A stretch of 64,000 nucleotides of DNA from Tersicoccus phoenicis. Its GTDB lineage: Bacteria; Actinomycetota; Actinomycetes; Actinomycetales; Micrococcaceae. Positions 55,825 through 64,000 of this stretch are shown here, piece by piece (positions within the stretch are counted from its first letter, which is position 1; each line of letters begins with the position of its first letter). The DNA is taken from contig NZ_MRDE01000064.1 in assembly GCF_001968835.1 (NCBI RefSeq), forward strand, positions 62,001 through 126,000, read 5' to 3'. A program made the position numbers and the translations under genes. The notes beneath the pieces are model-generated. The model saw only the letters and a program-made list of their open reading frames with translations, did not search any database and was not told the origin of the DNA.

Positions 55825-57000
55825 ATGCGCCGGACCATGACCATCCTTGCCACCACCCTGGCCCTCGCCCTGGCCGGCGGCGCAACCGCCGCCCCCGCCC
55901 AGGCCAGCACCCGTCATCCCGCCCCGGGCAGCCCCACGCCCGTCACCGCAGCGAACCTGCTCACCCCGCTGTCCGTCGCCACCGGACGCGGCTCATCGGT
56001 CCTGTTCAGCCAGAACTTCAGCGGCACACTGAGCCGGACGGACGCCCGCGGCACGGTACGCACCGTGTACCAGTCCCGCACCCCCGGCGCGGAGGTGGGG
56101 GCGGTGTCCTACCGCTTCGGAACCACCTTCTTCGCCGAGAACACGGGAGCCGGACCGGACCCGGCGCCCAACACCGGGCTGATCAGGTCGATCTCGGGGG
56201 ACGGCAAGGTCCGCACCCTGGCCGACGTCGCGGTCCACGAGGCCAGACGCAATCCCGACGGCAACGTCAGGTACGGCTTCCGGGACGTGTCCGCCTCCTG
56301 CCGGGCCCAGCTGCCCGCCGCAGTGCCGGGCGCCTACCGGGGCGAGGTCGACTCCCACCCGTACGCCACCGAACCGGTCGGCGACGAGGTGTTCGTCGCC
56401 GACGCGGGCGGCAACGACATCGTCGCCGTCAACCGGTGGACCCACCGGGTTCGCACGGTCGCCGTGCTGCCGCCGTCGGTCACCCGGGTCACCGCGGCGA
56501 TCGCCGCGGGCATCGGCCTGCCGGCCTGCACGATCGGTCACGACTACTACTTCGAGCCGGTGCCGACGGGCGTCAAGCGAGGCTGGGACGGCTGGCTCTA
56601 CGTCTCCACCCTGCCGGGCGGCCCGGAAGGCCCGGCTCTGGGCGCCCGCGGCGTGGTGTATCGGGTCAACCCGTGGAACGGTCGCGTCCAGCGCTTCGCG
56701 GCCGGCCTGCTCTCGCCCACCGGCCTCGCGTTCAGCCCGCGCGGCGACCTGTACGTCGCGGAACTGTTCGCCGGGCGGGTCTCGGTGATCCCGCGCGGCT
56801 CGCACACCGCACGGCCGTACGCGTCGGTGCCGTTGCCGGCCGATGTGGCGGTGAAGGGCGGCACGCTGTACGTGAGCACCAACGCGCTGCCGGCCGAGGG
56901 CGCTCCTCCCGCCGGGCAGCTCGTCTCGTTCCGGCTCGGCCGGGACCGCGACGGCCATGACCAGGACGGCCAGGTCGGGCCGAACCAGGACGCCGACTGA
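55825..57000 (+). CDS. ScyD/ScyE family secreted beta-propeller protein
   Basis: 391 residues. A Sec signal peptide (MRRTMTILATTLALALAGG with cleavage near AQA-ST) precedes NHL/SMP-30-like repeats (GTTFFAENTGAGPDP, DEVFVADAGGNDIVAVN, SPTGLAFSPRGDLYVAELF) matching ScyD/ScyE-type proteins. Extracellular; ligand unknown. A charged Asp/Arg/Gln tail ends the protein. ATG 55825 with GGAG 8 nt upstream. Divergent from rpsO. Confidence 0.85.
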   Translation: MRRTMTILATTLALALAGGATAAPAQASTRHPAPGSPTPVTAANLLTPLSVATGRGSSVLFSQNFSGTLSRTDARGTVRTVYQSRTPGAEVGAVSYRFGTTFFAENTGAGPDPAPNTGLIRSISGDGKVRTLADVAVHEARRNPDGNVRYGFRDVSASCRAQLPAAVPGAYRGEVDSHPYATEPVGDEVFVADAGGNDIVAVNRWTHRVRTVAVLPPSVTRVTAAIAAGIGLPACTIGHDYYFEPVPTGVKRGWDGWLYVSTLPGGPEGPALGARGVVYRVNPWNGRVQRFAAGLLSPTGLAFSPRGDLYVAELFAGRVSVIPRGSHTARPYASVPLPADVAVKGGTLYVSTNALPAEGAPPAGQLVSFRLGRDRDGHDQDGQVGPNQDAD

Positions 57001-57040
57001 GGCCCCGCCCCGCGCGGGGGCCCGGGTGATCGAGCAGCGC

Positions 57041-57069
57041 CCCGGTCACGCCCGCTGGGCGTGACCGGG
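57041..57069. terminator. Terminator hairpin between the ScyD/E-like gene and ribF
   Basis: A 13-bp perfect stem (CCCGGTCACGCCC with its complement) and a 3-nt loop. It includes the ribF stop codon at 57046-57048. Confidence 0.65.
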
Positions 57070-58062
57070 CGTCCGCGCGCCGTGCAGCACCGTCCGGGTC
57101 GCCGCGATGTCCAGGTGCATCTGCTCGATCAGCGCGTCGACGCCGGCGTACGCGACCATCCCCCGCAGCCGGTGAACGAACTCGACGGCCACCCGCTGGT
57201 CGTAGAGGTCGAACACGTCGACGTCCTCGCCGGCCGGCCGGTCGATGACGTGCGCCTCCACCTGTCGGCTGACGCCCTCGAAGGTCGGGTTGGAGCCCAC
57301 CGAGATCGCCGCGGGCCAGCGATCGCCCCGCGCATCGACGAGCCACCCCGCGTACACCCCGTCGGCGGGGATGTAGCCGACGGCGTCCGGGTCCAGGTTC
57401 GCGGTCGGGAAGCCGAGCGCCCGGCCGCGCGCGGCACCGTGCACCACCAGCCCCCGCACGCGATGCGGCCGACCCAGCACGGTGGCAGCCGTGCGGACGT
57501 CGCCCGCGTCCAGGGCCTCCCGGATCCAGGTCGAGGAGCAGCGTCGTTCCCGGCCCGCGTCGGCCGGGTCGTCCGGGTCGCCGATACCGAACTGGTACTC
57601 CTCGATGACGGTGACGTCGACGTCGTGGGCGGCACCGAGCCGCTCCATCAGCGCCCGGTCCCCGGCGTTCCCCCGGCCCCACCGCACGTCGTGCCCGACG
57701 ACGACGGCCCGCGCGCCCAGCGTGTCGAGGAAGACGCCGGTGACGAAATCCTCGGCGGTGGTCTGCGCCAGCTCGGCCGTGTAGTGCATCACCAGCACGG
57801 CGTCGACGCCGAGATCGGCCAGCGCCTCCAGCCGGTCGGCCAGGCCCATGATCAGGGTCGGCGCACTCTCGGGACGGTGCACGGTGGCCGGGTGCGGATC
57901 GAAGGTGACGACGACGGCGGGCAGCCCCCGGTCACGGGCCTGCCGCACCAGTTCCGCGATCACCTGCTGATGGCCGCGGTGCACGCCGTCGAAGTTGCCG
58001 ATGGTCACCACGCTGGGTCCGAACCCGGCGGGAACCTCGGCGAGGCCAGGGAAATACTGCAC
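57046..58062 (-). CDS. ribF: Bifunctional riboflavin kinase/FAD synthetase
   Basis: 338 residues. The N-terminal nucleotidyltransferase has TIGNFDGVHRGHQ and the C-terminal kinase has GRALGFPTANLDPD. It makes FMN then FAD. GTG 58062 has GAAGGAG upstream. It lies 46 bp after the DUF4345 gene, ending the truB transcript. Confidence 0.95.
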   Translation of the reverse strand: MQYFPGLAEVPAGFGPSVVTIGNFDGVHRGHQQVIAELVRQARDRGLPAVVVTFDPHPATVHRPESAPTLIMGLADRLEALADLGVDAVLVMHYTAELAQTTAEDFVTGVFLDTLGARAVVVGHDVRWGRGNAGDRALMERLGAAHDVDVTVIEEYQFGIGDPDDPADAGRERRCSSTWIREALDAGDVRTAATVLGRPHRVRGLVVHGAARGRALGFPTANLDPDAVGYIPADGVYAGWLVDARGDRWPAAISVGSNPTFEGVSRQVEAHVIDRPAGEDVDVFDLYDQRVAVEFVHRLRGMVAYAGVDALIEQMHLDIAATRTVLHGARTPGHAQRA

Positions 58063-58108
58063 GCGTGTGTTCTCCTTCGGGCGCCCCCGATCCGGGGGCG
58101 CAGGGCGG

Positions 58109-58705
58109 TCAGCGGCCGGCGGCCAGGGACCGTTTCAGGTCGACGGTCTTGGTGATCCACCGGTGCCAGACCAGCAGGGCCGCGGGGAACGCCAGCTCGA
58201 GGATCATCAGGACGATCATCAGCCAGTGCGGCGTCGCCCCGACGATCGCCCACGAGATCACCCGGCCGACACCGCCGAAGAAGACCATCATGCAGACCAG
58301 CCAGAGCACCGTGACCCACTGGAACTTCACGGCGATGGCGATGAACGCGGCGCCGACCCCGATCTGCTGGGCGGCGAAGAACCGGAACTGGCTCTCCAGG
58401 GTGGGATCGAAAGGACCGGTCGCCGCGTTCGGCAGGCCGTGCGTGCCGGCCAGGAGGAACCAGGCGCCGACCACCACCAGCACCACGCCCACGCCGATGA
58501 CGACGGCGCGGAAGGTGCCCCAGTCCGAGCCCGGACGGTTCTCGCCGGCGCGGCCCGGTGTCCTGTCACCCGGTGTCCGGCCGCGGGTGTCACGCCCTCG
58601 GGTGTCGCGGCCCCGGGTGTCGCGGCCCCGACGCTCCCCCGCGCCCGGGCCGGCGCCGCCCTGCGGTTCCTCGATCGGTCCGGGACGGGCCTGGTTCTCA
58701 CTCAC
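58109..58705 (-). CDS. DUF4345 domain membrane protein
   Basis: 198 residues. An Arg/Gly/Asp-rich cytosolic tail containing three RGRDT repeats, then four membrane helices with the DUF4345 pattern LESQFRFFAAQQIGVGAAF. Function unknown. GTG 58705 has GAGG 8 nt upstream. Confidence 0.8.
   Translation of the reverse strand: MSENQARPGPIEEPQGGAGPGAGERRGRDTRGRDTRGRDTRGRTPGDRTPGRAGENRPGSDWGTFRAVVIGVGVVLVVVGAWFLLAGTHGLPNAATGPFDPTLESQFRFFAAQQIGVGAAFIAIAVKFQWVTVLWLVCMMVFFGGVGRVISWAIVGATPHWLMIVLMILELAFPAALLVWHRWITKTVDLKRSLAAGR
58584..58628. repeat. Three 15-bp tandem repeats in the DUF4345 gene
   Basis: CGGGTGTCGCGGCCC twice, preceded by a near copy. It encodes RGRDT repeats in frame. Confidence 0.9.
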
Positions 58706-58754
58706 GCTGCTGCCTCGATTCGTGGCCGGGAGGGGCCCGTCGGAACTGGTGCGC

Positions 58755-59417
58755 TCACAGTTTCTCACGTGGCGCTTCGCCGGGCGCCGCGGGACGAGCC
58801 GGCCCGCCGTCAGCGCCGTCACCGGCGGCACCGCCGTCACCGGCGGCACCGGGGTCAGCGCCGTCACCGGCACGGAGGCTGAGCAGCCACACGTCGACCG
58901 GATCCCCGCGCAGGCTCGCGAAGTCGGGCAGTTCGGCCCGGAAGGTGAAGCCCAGCCGCCGAGCCAGGGCCAGGCTGGCGTGGTTGCCGACGTAGGCCTG
59001 CCAGTAGAGGGTGCGCATGCCGAGGCCCTCGACCGCGTAGTCGATCAGCAGGAGGCAGGCCGCGGTGCCGATGCCTCGGCCGCGGGCGGCGGGCCCAATG
59101 TTGATCCCGACGTCCGCGGTGGTGGCCCGGAAGGCGTGCAGGCCCACGGTGCCGAGCAGCGCGTCGTCGTCCGTGTCGGCCACGGCGAACACGTGGTTGG
59201 TGCCGTCCCGCCAACCGTCCGGCACGGTGTGGTGCAGATACGTCAGGGCGTCGTCGGGGGTGTAATCCAGCGGGACCGGGACGAATCGGCGCGTGGCCTC
59301 GTCGCGGCAGTTCTCCACCAGTGCCGGGACGTCGTCCTCCCGCAAGGCGCGCAGCCGCACGGTCGGCCCCTCGATCAGGGGCGCCACCGGGGCGGGTCGC
59401 GGGGAGGTCTCAGGCAC
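58755..59417 (-). CDS. GNAT family N-acetyltransferase
   Basis: 220 residues. The RimJ/RimL-like GNAT fold is seen in VRLRALREDDVPALVENC, the acetyl-CoA loop INIGPAARGRGIGTAACLL and YVGNHASLALARRLGF. A Gly/Asp/Ala low-complexity tail follows residue 185. Substrate unknown. GTG 59417 overlaps the upstream gene by 8 bp. Confidence 0.85.
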   Translation of the reverse strand: MPETSPRPAPVAPLIEGPTVRLRALREDDVPALVENCRDEATRRFVPVPLDYTPDDALTYLHHTVPDGWRDGTNHVFAVADTDDDALLGTVGLHAFRATTADVGINIGPAARGRGIGTAACLLLIDYAVEGLGMRTLYWQAYVGNHASLALARRLGFTFRAELPDFASLRGDPVDVWLLSLRAGDGADPGAAGDGGAAGDGADGGPARPAAPGEAPREKL

Positions 59418-59886
59418 CGTCGCCACCCCGCCGCGGCTCCGTCGTCGTCCCCCGGGCCGTCCCGCTCTCCGCGCGCCGGGCCCGGCCGGGCCGGTTCCGG
59501 TGCAGCCACCACAGCCCGACGATCGGCAGCACCAGCGGCACGAAACCGTAGCCGCGGCCGAAGGCGGACCACACGGTGTCGTGCGGCAGTGCGGTCGGGT
59601 CGAGCACGCTGAGCAGCCCGACCGCGAGTACCCCGACCAGCTCGATGCCGACCGCGACGACGGCCGCGGTCCAGGAACCAGGCCGGCGGGAGGCCAGGCA
59701 CACGGTGGCGACGATGTACACGGCCGCGGCGAAGGCGGACAGCAGGTAGGCCAGCGGCGCGTCCGCGAATTTCGTGGCGATCTGGAAAGTGGCACGCGCG
59801 GAGGCGGCGAGGGCGAAGATCGCGTAGACGGCGATGACCAGCCGCCCGGGCCCGGACGCTTTCGAAGTGCGGGGTGCTTCGTTCAC
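59410..59886 (-). CDS. Four-helix membrane protein
   Basis: 158 residues, four hydrophobic helices (VIAVYAIFALAASARATFQI first) and an Arg-rich cytosolic tail. It resembles actinobacterial proteins annotated as integral membrane, near truB. GTG 59886 overlaps the next gene upstream (GTGA). Confidence 0.72.
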   Translation of the reverse strand: MNEAPRTSKASGPGRLVIAVYAIFALAASARATFQIATKFADAPLAYLLSAFAAAVYIVATVCLASRRPGSWTAAVVAVGIELVGVLAVGLLSVLDPTALPHDTVWSAFGRGYGFVPLVLPIVGLWWLHRNRPGRARRAESGTARGTTTEPRRGGDGA

Positions 59887-60251
59887 AGGCCGCCCCGTCC
59901 TTCCCAGATCTGCAGCATGCGGGCCATCATGACGAACACGGTCACGCCCACGGCGGCGAGCACGAGGGTGCTCCACCGGGTGCGCTCGACCAACGACCAG
60001 TACACCGCCGCGGGCGGGATGAGGGCGGCGGTGATCAGGTAGCCCCAGTACTCCCAGGGGGCACCGCGCGGGCCGGCGCCGAGGACCGAGCCGATGATCG
60101 CGGCGACGACGACGACGAGCAGCACCAGTTCGACGGCCAGCACGGAGAAGACGGTCAGGTTGTCCGGGATGCGGCCGCGGACCCCCTCGACTACGCACAC
60201 GGCCGTGGAGAACAGGCCCACCACGGTGGTCAGCCAGAACAGGACGCTCAT
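59883..60251 (-). CDS. Small integral membrane protein
   Basis: 122 residues, four predicted helices (MSVLFWLTTVVGLFSTAVCV at the start). No family recognised. ATG 60251 overlaps the truB stop by 4 bp and its stop overlaps the next gene, so it is translationally coupled at both ends. Confidence 0.7.
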   Translation of the reverse strand: MSVLFWLTTVVGLFSTAVCVVEGVRGRIPDNLTVFSVLAVELVLLVVVVAAIIGSVLGAGPRGAPWEYWGYLITAALIPPAAVYWSLVERTRWSTLVLAAVGVTVFVMMARMLQIWEGRGGL

Positions 60252-61243
60252 CGCGGTCCGGATTCCGGGGAGATGCGCGGGCCGTTCGTGCTCCCGTCGT
60301 CCTTCGGTGCGGCCGGGTCCGGATCGACGAGGACGAGCGCCGGGCGGGCGGATCGCCCGTCGTCCTGCACGACGGCGGCGAGCCGGCCGTCCTCGGTCCG
60401 TGCGGCCACGGTCCCGGGAACCGGCCCGGGCCCGAGCCGACGCCCGTGCGCCAGTTCGGTGACCTCGGCGGCGCCCACGGTGCGGCTCGGCAGCACGGCG
60501 GCGGCAGCGGCACCGGCGTCGATCAGTCGCAGCGTCCCGTCGAGCGCCCGGTCCGCCTCGAGCTGGTCGAGGGTGGCGGCGTCCTCGATCCGGAACGGTC
60601 CGACGGCCAGGCGGCGCAACCGGGTCAGGTGGCCCCCCACACCCAGTGCCGCGCCGAGGTCCCGGGCGAGGGCTCGCACGTACGTTCCCGAAGAGCAGTC
60701 CACCTCGACGTCGACGTCGAGAACGGGGACCCCGTCCGCCTCGGTCGCGTGCAGCCGCTCGACCGTGAACCGGGAGACGGTGACCGGGCGGGCGGCCAAC
60801 GTGACCTCCTCACCGTCGCGCACCCGCTTGTAGGCGCGCTGCCCGTTGACCTTGATGGCGCTGACGGCGCTGGGGACCTGCTCGATGGCGCCGGTCAGGG
60901 CAGCCACCCCGGCACGAACGGCCGCTTCGGTGACCCCGTCGGTCCCGACCGCGGCGACGATCTCGCCCTCGGCGTCGTCGGTCACGGTCGCCTGGCCGAG
61001 CCGGATGGTCGCCGCGTAGCTCTTCGGGGTTCCGACGACGTAGGTGAGCAGTTTCGTAGCCCGGTTCACGCCCAGCACGAGCACGCCGGTGGCCATGGGG
61101 TCCAGGGTGCCGGCGTGGCCGACCCGGCGGGTGCCGGCGAGGCGGCGCATCCGGCCGACGACGTCGTGGCTGGTCCAGCCGTCCGGCTTGTCCACCAGCA
61201 CGAATCCGTCACGGGACTCGTGGGGGTTTCCGGGCGCTGGCAC
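60248..61243 (-). CDS. truB: tRNA pseudouridine-55 synthase
   Basis: 331 residues. The catalytic Asp lies in VGHAGTLDPMATGVL; SAIKVNGQRAYKRVRDGEEV and the TruB C-terminal domain follow. GTG 61243 lies 7 nt after TAGGAT. Heads a leftward operon through ribF. Confidence 0.96.
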   Translation of the reverse strand: MPAPGNPHESRDGFVLVDKPDGWTSHDVVGRMRRLAGTRRVGHAGTLDPMATGVLVLGVNRATKLLTYVVGTPKSYAATIRLGQATVTDDAEGEIVAAVGTDGVTEAAVRAGVAALTGAIEQVPSAVSAIKVNGQRAYKRVRDGEEVTLAARPVTVSRFTVERLHATEADGVPVLDVDVEVDCSSGTYVRALARDLGAALGVGGHLTRLRRLAVGPFRIEDAATLDQLEADRALDGTLRLIDAGAAAAAVLPSRTVGAAEVTELAHGRRLGPGPVPGTVAARTEDGRLAAVVQDDGRSARPALVLVDPDPAAPKDDGSTNGPRISPESGPR

Positions 61244-61250
61244 GCAGACG

Positions 61251-61256
61251 ATCCTA
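61251..61256 (-). promoter_or_regulatory. -10 element of truB
   Basis: TAGGAT on the minus strand, 7 nt before GTG 61243. Confidence 0.5.
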
Positions 61257-61270
61257 CCGCCACGTCACCC

Positions 61271-61276
61271 TAGACT
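61271..61276 (+). promoter_or_regulatory. -10 element of the aminotransferase gene
   Basis: TAGACT, 6 nt before ATG 61283, 14 bp from the truB -10 on the other strand. Confidence 0.55.
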
Positions 61277-61282
61277 GGCCGC

Positions 61283-62425
61283 ATGCCCGCCCTGGCCGCG
61301 CATGTGCGCACCGTTCCACCGAACCTGATCCGCGAGATCACGCAGGCCGCCTGGGCCACCGGAGACGCCGTCGTCCTCTCGATCGGGGAACCGGGTTTCC
61401 CGACCGACGAGCACGTGCTGCGGGCGGCCATCGAGACGTACGAACGGGACGAGACCTTCTACACCCCGAACGCGGGGCTGCTCCCGCTGCGGCAGGCCTT
61501 CGCCGACCGGGTCAACGCGCAGCAGGGCCTGCACCTGGACCCGTCCCGCATCTACGTCGTCACCGGGGCTCAGCAGGGTCTGCACCTGGCGATGAGCCTG
61601 ACCCTGGACGCCGGCGACGAGGTGCTGGTCCCCGACCCCGGTTACCCGACGTTCATGATGACCGCGTCGCTGGTGCACGCGGTGCCGGTGCGGTACCGGC
61701 TGCGGCCCGAGGACGGGTTCGCGCCGCGGGTGGCGGATCTTGAGGCGCTGGTGACGCCGGCGACCCGGGCGATCGTGCTGAACTCCCCGTCGAACCCGCT
61801 GGGCGCGGTGTTCGACCCGCCGACGGTGCGGGCGTTGATGGACTTCGCGGTCGAGCACGACCTGTGGGTGATCTCGGACGAGTGCTACGAGGCGTTCACG
61901 TACGACGGCGTCGAGCACGTCAGCCCGCTGCGGTACGACACCGACCACCGCGTGATCGTCTGCCACACCCTGTCCAAGACGTACGGGCTGACCGGGCTGC
62001 GGATCGGGGCGCTGGTCGTACCGCCCGGGACGGCGGCCCGGATCGACCCGGTGATGGAGGCCGTCGTCTCGTGCGTGAACCCGGCGGTCCAGCACGCGGC
62101 CGTCGCGGCCCTGACCGGGCCACAACGGTACATCGACACCGTCCGTGCCCACTACCGGGTCAACCGGGACACCGCGCAACGACTGCTGGCGGCGCGGGGG
62201 TACCCGTTCCTGCCGGCCACCGGCGCGTTCTACCTGTGGGTCGACGTGAGCGCCGTCAGCGGGGGCGACGTGCGGGCGTGGTGCCACCGGCTCCTCGCCG
62301 AGCACCGGGTCGCCCTGGCCCCGGGCACGGCGTTCGGGCCGAGCGGTGAGGGCTGGGCGAGGGTCGCGCTGTGCGGCTCGACGGACGCCCTCGTCGAAGG
62401 CCTCTCCCGCCTGCCCGCGCCGTGA
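61283..62425 (+). CDS. Class I/II PLP-dependent aminotransferase
   Basis: 380 residues. Aspartate-aminotransferase-like fold I: SIGEPGFPTDEHVL, LNSPSNPLGAVF, the PLP Lys in CHTLSKTYGLTGLRIG, and a C-terminal Arg (GWARVALCG). Substrate unknown; aspartate, alanine or aromatic activity are all possible. It interrupts the rbfA...truB order common in actinobacteria. Confidence 0.9.
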   Translation: MPALAAHVRTVPPNLIREITQAAWATGDAVVLSIGEPGFPTDEHVLRAAIETYERDETFYTPNAGLLPLRQAFADRVNAQQGLHLDPSRIYVVTGAQQGLHLAMSLTLDAGDEVLVPDPGYPTFMMTASLVHAVPVRYRLRPEDGFAPRVADLEALVTPATRAIVLNSPSNPLGAVFDPPTVRALMDFAVEHDLWVISDECYEAFTYDGVEHVSPLRYDTDHRVIVCHTLSKTYGLTGLRIGALVVPPGTAARIDPVMEAVVSCVNPAVQHAAVAALTGPQRYIDTVRAHYRVNRDTAQRLLAARGYPFLPATGAFYLWVDVSAVSGGDVRAWCHRLLAEHRVALAPGTAFGPSGEGWARVALCGSTDALVEGLSRLPAP

Positions 62426-62450
62426 CGCTCGCCGGCGAGGAACGACGGGC

Positions 62451-62882
62451 TCAGTCCTCGGGATCGGCGGGTTTGCGGTAGGGGTCCTCCTCGCCCGCGT
62501 AGACGGCGCCGGAGGCCTGGGCGGCCAGCGCGGCGTCCCGCTCACGGGCGGTGCGCAGCAGATCCTCCACGTGAGAGGCGTTGACCGGCACCTCATCGGC
62601 GACGAACGTCAAGGTCGGCGTGAGCCGGGCGGTGATGTTCCGACCGACCTCGGAGCGCAGCACGCCCTTGGCCGACTCGAGCGCGGCTCGCGTGGACGCC
62701 TGCTGCTCCTCCTCGCCGAACACCGTGTAGTACAGGGTTGCGTGCTGCAGGTCGTTGGTCACCCGGCAGTCGGTGATCGTGATGAATCCGAGTCGGGGGT
62801 CCTTCACCCGCCGCTCCAGTGCCTGCGCGACGATGACCTTGATCCGGTCACCGAGCCGGGCGGCCCGTGCTGCGTCGGCCAT
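62451..62882 (-). CDS. rbfA: 30S ribosome-binding factor A
   Basis: 143 residues. KH-like fold with RLGDRIKVIVAQALERRVKDPRLGFITIT (in overlapping parts) and NITARLTPTLTFVADE. Cold-shock/30S maturation factor. ATG 62882 has GAAGGAG upstream. It lies 128 bp after infB with a hairpin between. Confidence 0.94.
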   Translation of the reverse strand: MADAARAARLGDRIKVIVAQALERRVKDPRLGFITITDCRVTNDLQHATLYYTVFGEEEQQASTRAALESAKGVLRSEVGRNITARLTPTLTFVADEVPVNASHVEDLLRTARERDAALAAQASGAVYAGEEDPYRKPADPED

Positions 62883-62946
62883 GGTGGGTACTCCTTCGTG
62901 AGGTCTGACGGGGTCGACGCGGCGAGGGCGGCGCCGGCGGGACGGA

Positions 62947-62998
62947 CGACGGCGCACCGTGCCCGCACCGGTGAGGTGCCGGGCGTGGTGCGCCGTCG
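62947..62998. terminator. Hairpin between infB and rbfA
   Basis: A 12-bp perfect outer stem (CGACGGCGCACC, 62947-62958 with 62987-62998) plus a further imperfect inner stem. Partial terminator or processing site. Confidence 0.65.
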
Positions 62999-63010
62999 GG
63001 TCGAGACCGG

Positions 63011-64000
63011 TCAGACGCGCGGCTTCTCGCGCATCTCGAAGGTCTCGATGGTGTCCGCTTCCCTGATGTCGTTGAACGAACCGAGGCCGATACCGCACTC
63101 GAAGCCCTCGCGGACCTCGGTGGCGTCGTCCTTGAACCGTCGCAGCGACTCGATGGTGAGGTTGTCCCCGACCACGACGCCGTCGCGCACCAGGCGGGCC
63201 TTGGTGTTGCGGCGGATGGTGCCGCTGCGCACCAGCGAACCGGCGATGTTGCCGAACTTCGAGGAGCGGAACACCTCGCGCACCTCGGCGGTGCCGAGCT
63301 GCACCTCCTCGTACTCCGGCTTGAGCATGCCCTTGAGCGCGTTCTCGATGTCGTCGATCGCGGCGTAGATGACCGAGTAGAAGCGCATGTCCACGCCCTC
63401 CCGCTCGGCCAGTTCGGCGACCCGCTCGGCCGGGCGGACGTTGAACCCGATGATGATCGCGTTGTCCACCGTGGCGAGGTTGACGTCGTTCTGGGTGATC
63501 GCGCCGACGCCGCGGTGGATGACCCGCAGTTGGACGTCGTCGTCGCCCACGTCGATCTTGAGCAGCGCGTCCTCCAGCGCCTCCACGGCACCGGACACGT
63601 CGCCCTTGAGGATGAGGTTGAGGGTGTCGATCTTGCCCTCGGCCACGGCCTTGTCGAAGTCCTCGAGGCTGATCCGCTTGCGCCGCTTGGCCAGCTGCGC
63701 GTTGCGGTCCGCGGCCTCCCGCTTCTCGGCGATCTGCCGGGCGGTGCGCTCGTCGTCGGTGACCAGGAAGCTGTCACCGGCACGCGGCACCGAGGACAGG
63801 CCGAGCACCTGGACCGGCCGGGACGGCAGCGCCGCGGCGACCTGCTCGCCGTCGTCACCGAACATCGCCCGGACCCGGCCGTGCGCGGTGCCGGCGACGA
63901 TCGTGTCGCCGACGTGCAGGGTGCCGGAGTTGACCAGCACCGTCGCGACGGCGCCACGGCCGCGGTCGAGGTTGGCCTCGATGGCGACGCCGCGAGCGTC
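63011..64000 (-). CDS. infB: Translation initiation factor IF-2 (5' part outside window)
   Basis: The last 329 codons are visible, reading left from the right edge. Domains II ([20 protein letters not shown]), III ([20 protein letters not shown]) and IV ([20 protein letters not shown]) are intact, ending [11 protein letters not shown]. It places initiator tRNA on the 30S subunit. The GTPase domain lies outside the window. Confidence 0.96.
   Translation of the reverse strand, partial: DARGVAIEANLDRGRGAVATVLVNSGTLHVGDTIVAGTAHGRVRAMFGDDGEQVAAALPSRPVQVLGLSSVPRAGDSFLVTDDERTARQIAEKREAADRNAQLAKRRKRISLEDFDKAVAEGKIDTLNLILKGDVSGAVEALEDALLKIDVGDDDVQLRVIHRGVGAITQNDVNLATVDNAIIIGFNVRPAERVAELAEREGVDMRFYSVIYAAIDDIENALKGMLKPEYEEVQLGTAEVREVFRSSKFGNIAGSLVRSGTIRRNTKARLVRDGVVVGDNLTIESLRRFKDDATEVREGFECGIGLGSFNDIREADTIETFEMREKPRV

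Overview
The window is about 64 kb of very GC-rich DNA with dense, mostly housekeeping genes and strong third-position GC bias. It comes from an actinobacterium. The markers are a fused 2-oxoglutarate decarboxylase/dehydrogenase (kgd), a SigR/RsrA redox switch, GuaB1, PriA-type HisA, the 24-residue ribosomal protein bL37, a LexA/LysM divergon, ClgR, and DUF3046 beside recA. The gene order resembles Mycobacterium and Frankia/Nakamurella-type actinomycetes; I cannot fix the genus from sequence alone. No rRNA, tRNA, CRISPR array, prophage or insertion sequence was recognised.

Layout. 1-6 kb: guaB1 (cut by the window edge) diverges from kgd, followed by an SGNH-fold protein lacking its catalytic residues and bL37. 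6-13 kb: sigR-rsrA diverges from DoxX-aroA-rsgA-hisN, then the manganese module mntH-mntR. 13-20 kb: a GH13 alpha-glucosidase, an MFS exporter, a GlsB-type membrane protein, and infC-rpmI-rplT with an rRNA methyltransferase. 20-26 kb: a leftward histidine operon (hisC, hisB, hisH, priA) followed by an SseB-like gene and an MFS gene. 26-32 kb: the LysM/lexA SOS divergon, dinG-hflX, and two methyltransferases. 32-44 kb: dapF, miaA, miaB, recX, recA, DUF3046, clgR, cinA, pgsA, ftsK. 44-49 kb: a six-gene translationally coupled operon dapB-(TPR membrane protein)-pdxH-dedA-dapA-rnj. 49-64 kb: an OatA-like acyltransferase, an M16 protease, pnp, rpsO, a ScyD/E-like secreted protein, ribF, membrane genes, truB, an aminotransferase, rbfA and infB (cut by the window edge).

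How it works together. Most of the content is translation (infB, infC, rbfA, rpsO, rpmI, rplT, bL37, truB, miaA/B, rsgA), RNA turnover (pnp, rnj), lysine/DAP and histidine synthesis, and stress control. Stress control has three visible circuits: SOS (lexA, recA, LysM, possibly dinG), thiol-oxidative and protein stress (sigR/rsrA, clgR) and manganese (mntR/mntH).

The more unusual signals are regulatory. The infC leader contains three segments that can form mutually exclusive terminator and antiterminator pairings ahead of an AUU start codon. mntH has a complete -35/-10 promoter for a leaderless mRNA, with a MntR-like palindrome lying over the start codon. sigR appears to have two promoters and two starts. 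About ten genes show a TANNNT hexamer 6-7 nt before the start codon, pointing to leaderless transcripts. truB and an aminotransferase gene diverge from only 39 bp. No clearly new multi-gene system was found; the infC leader is the best candidate for an undescribed element.
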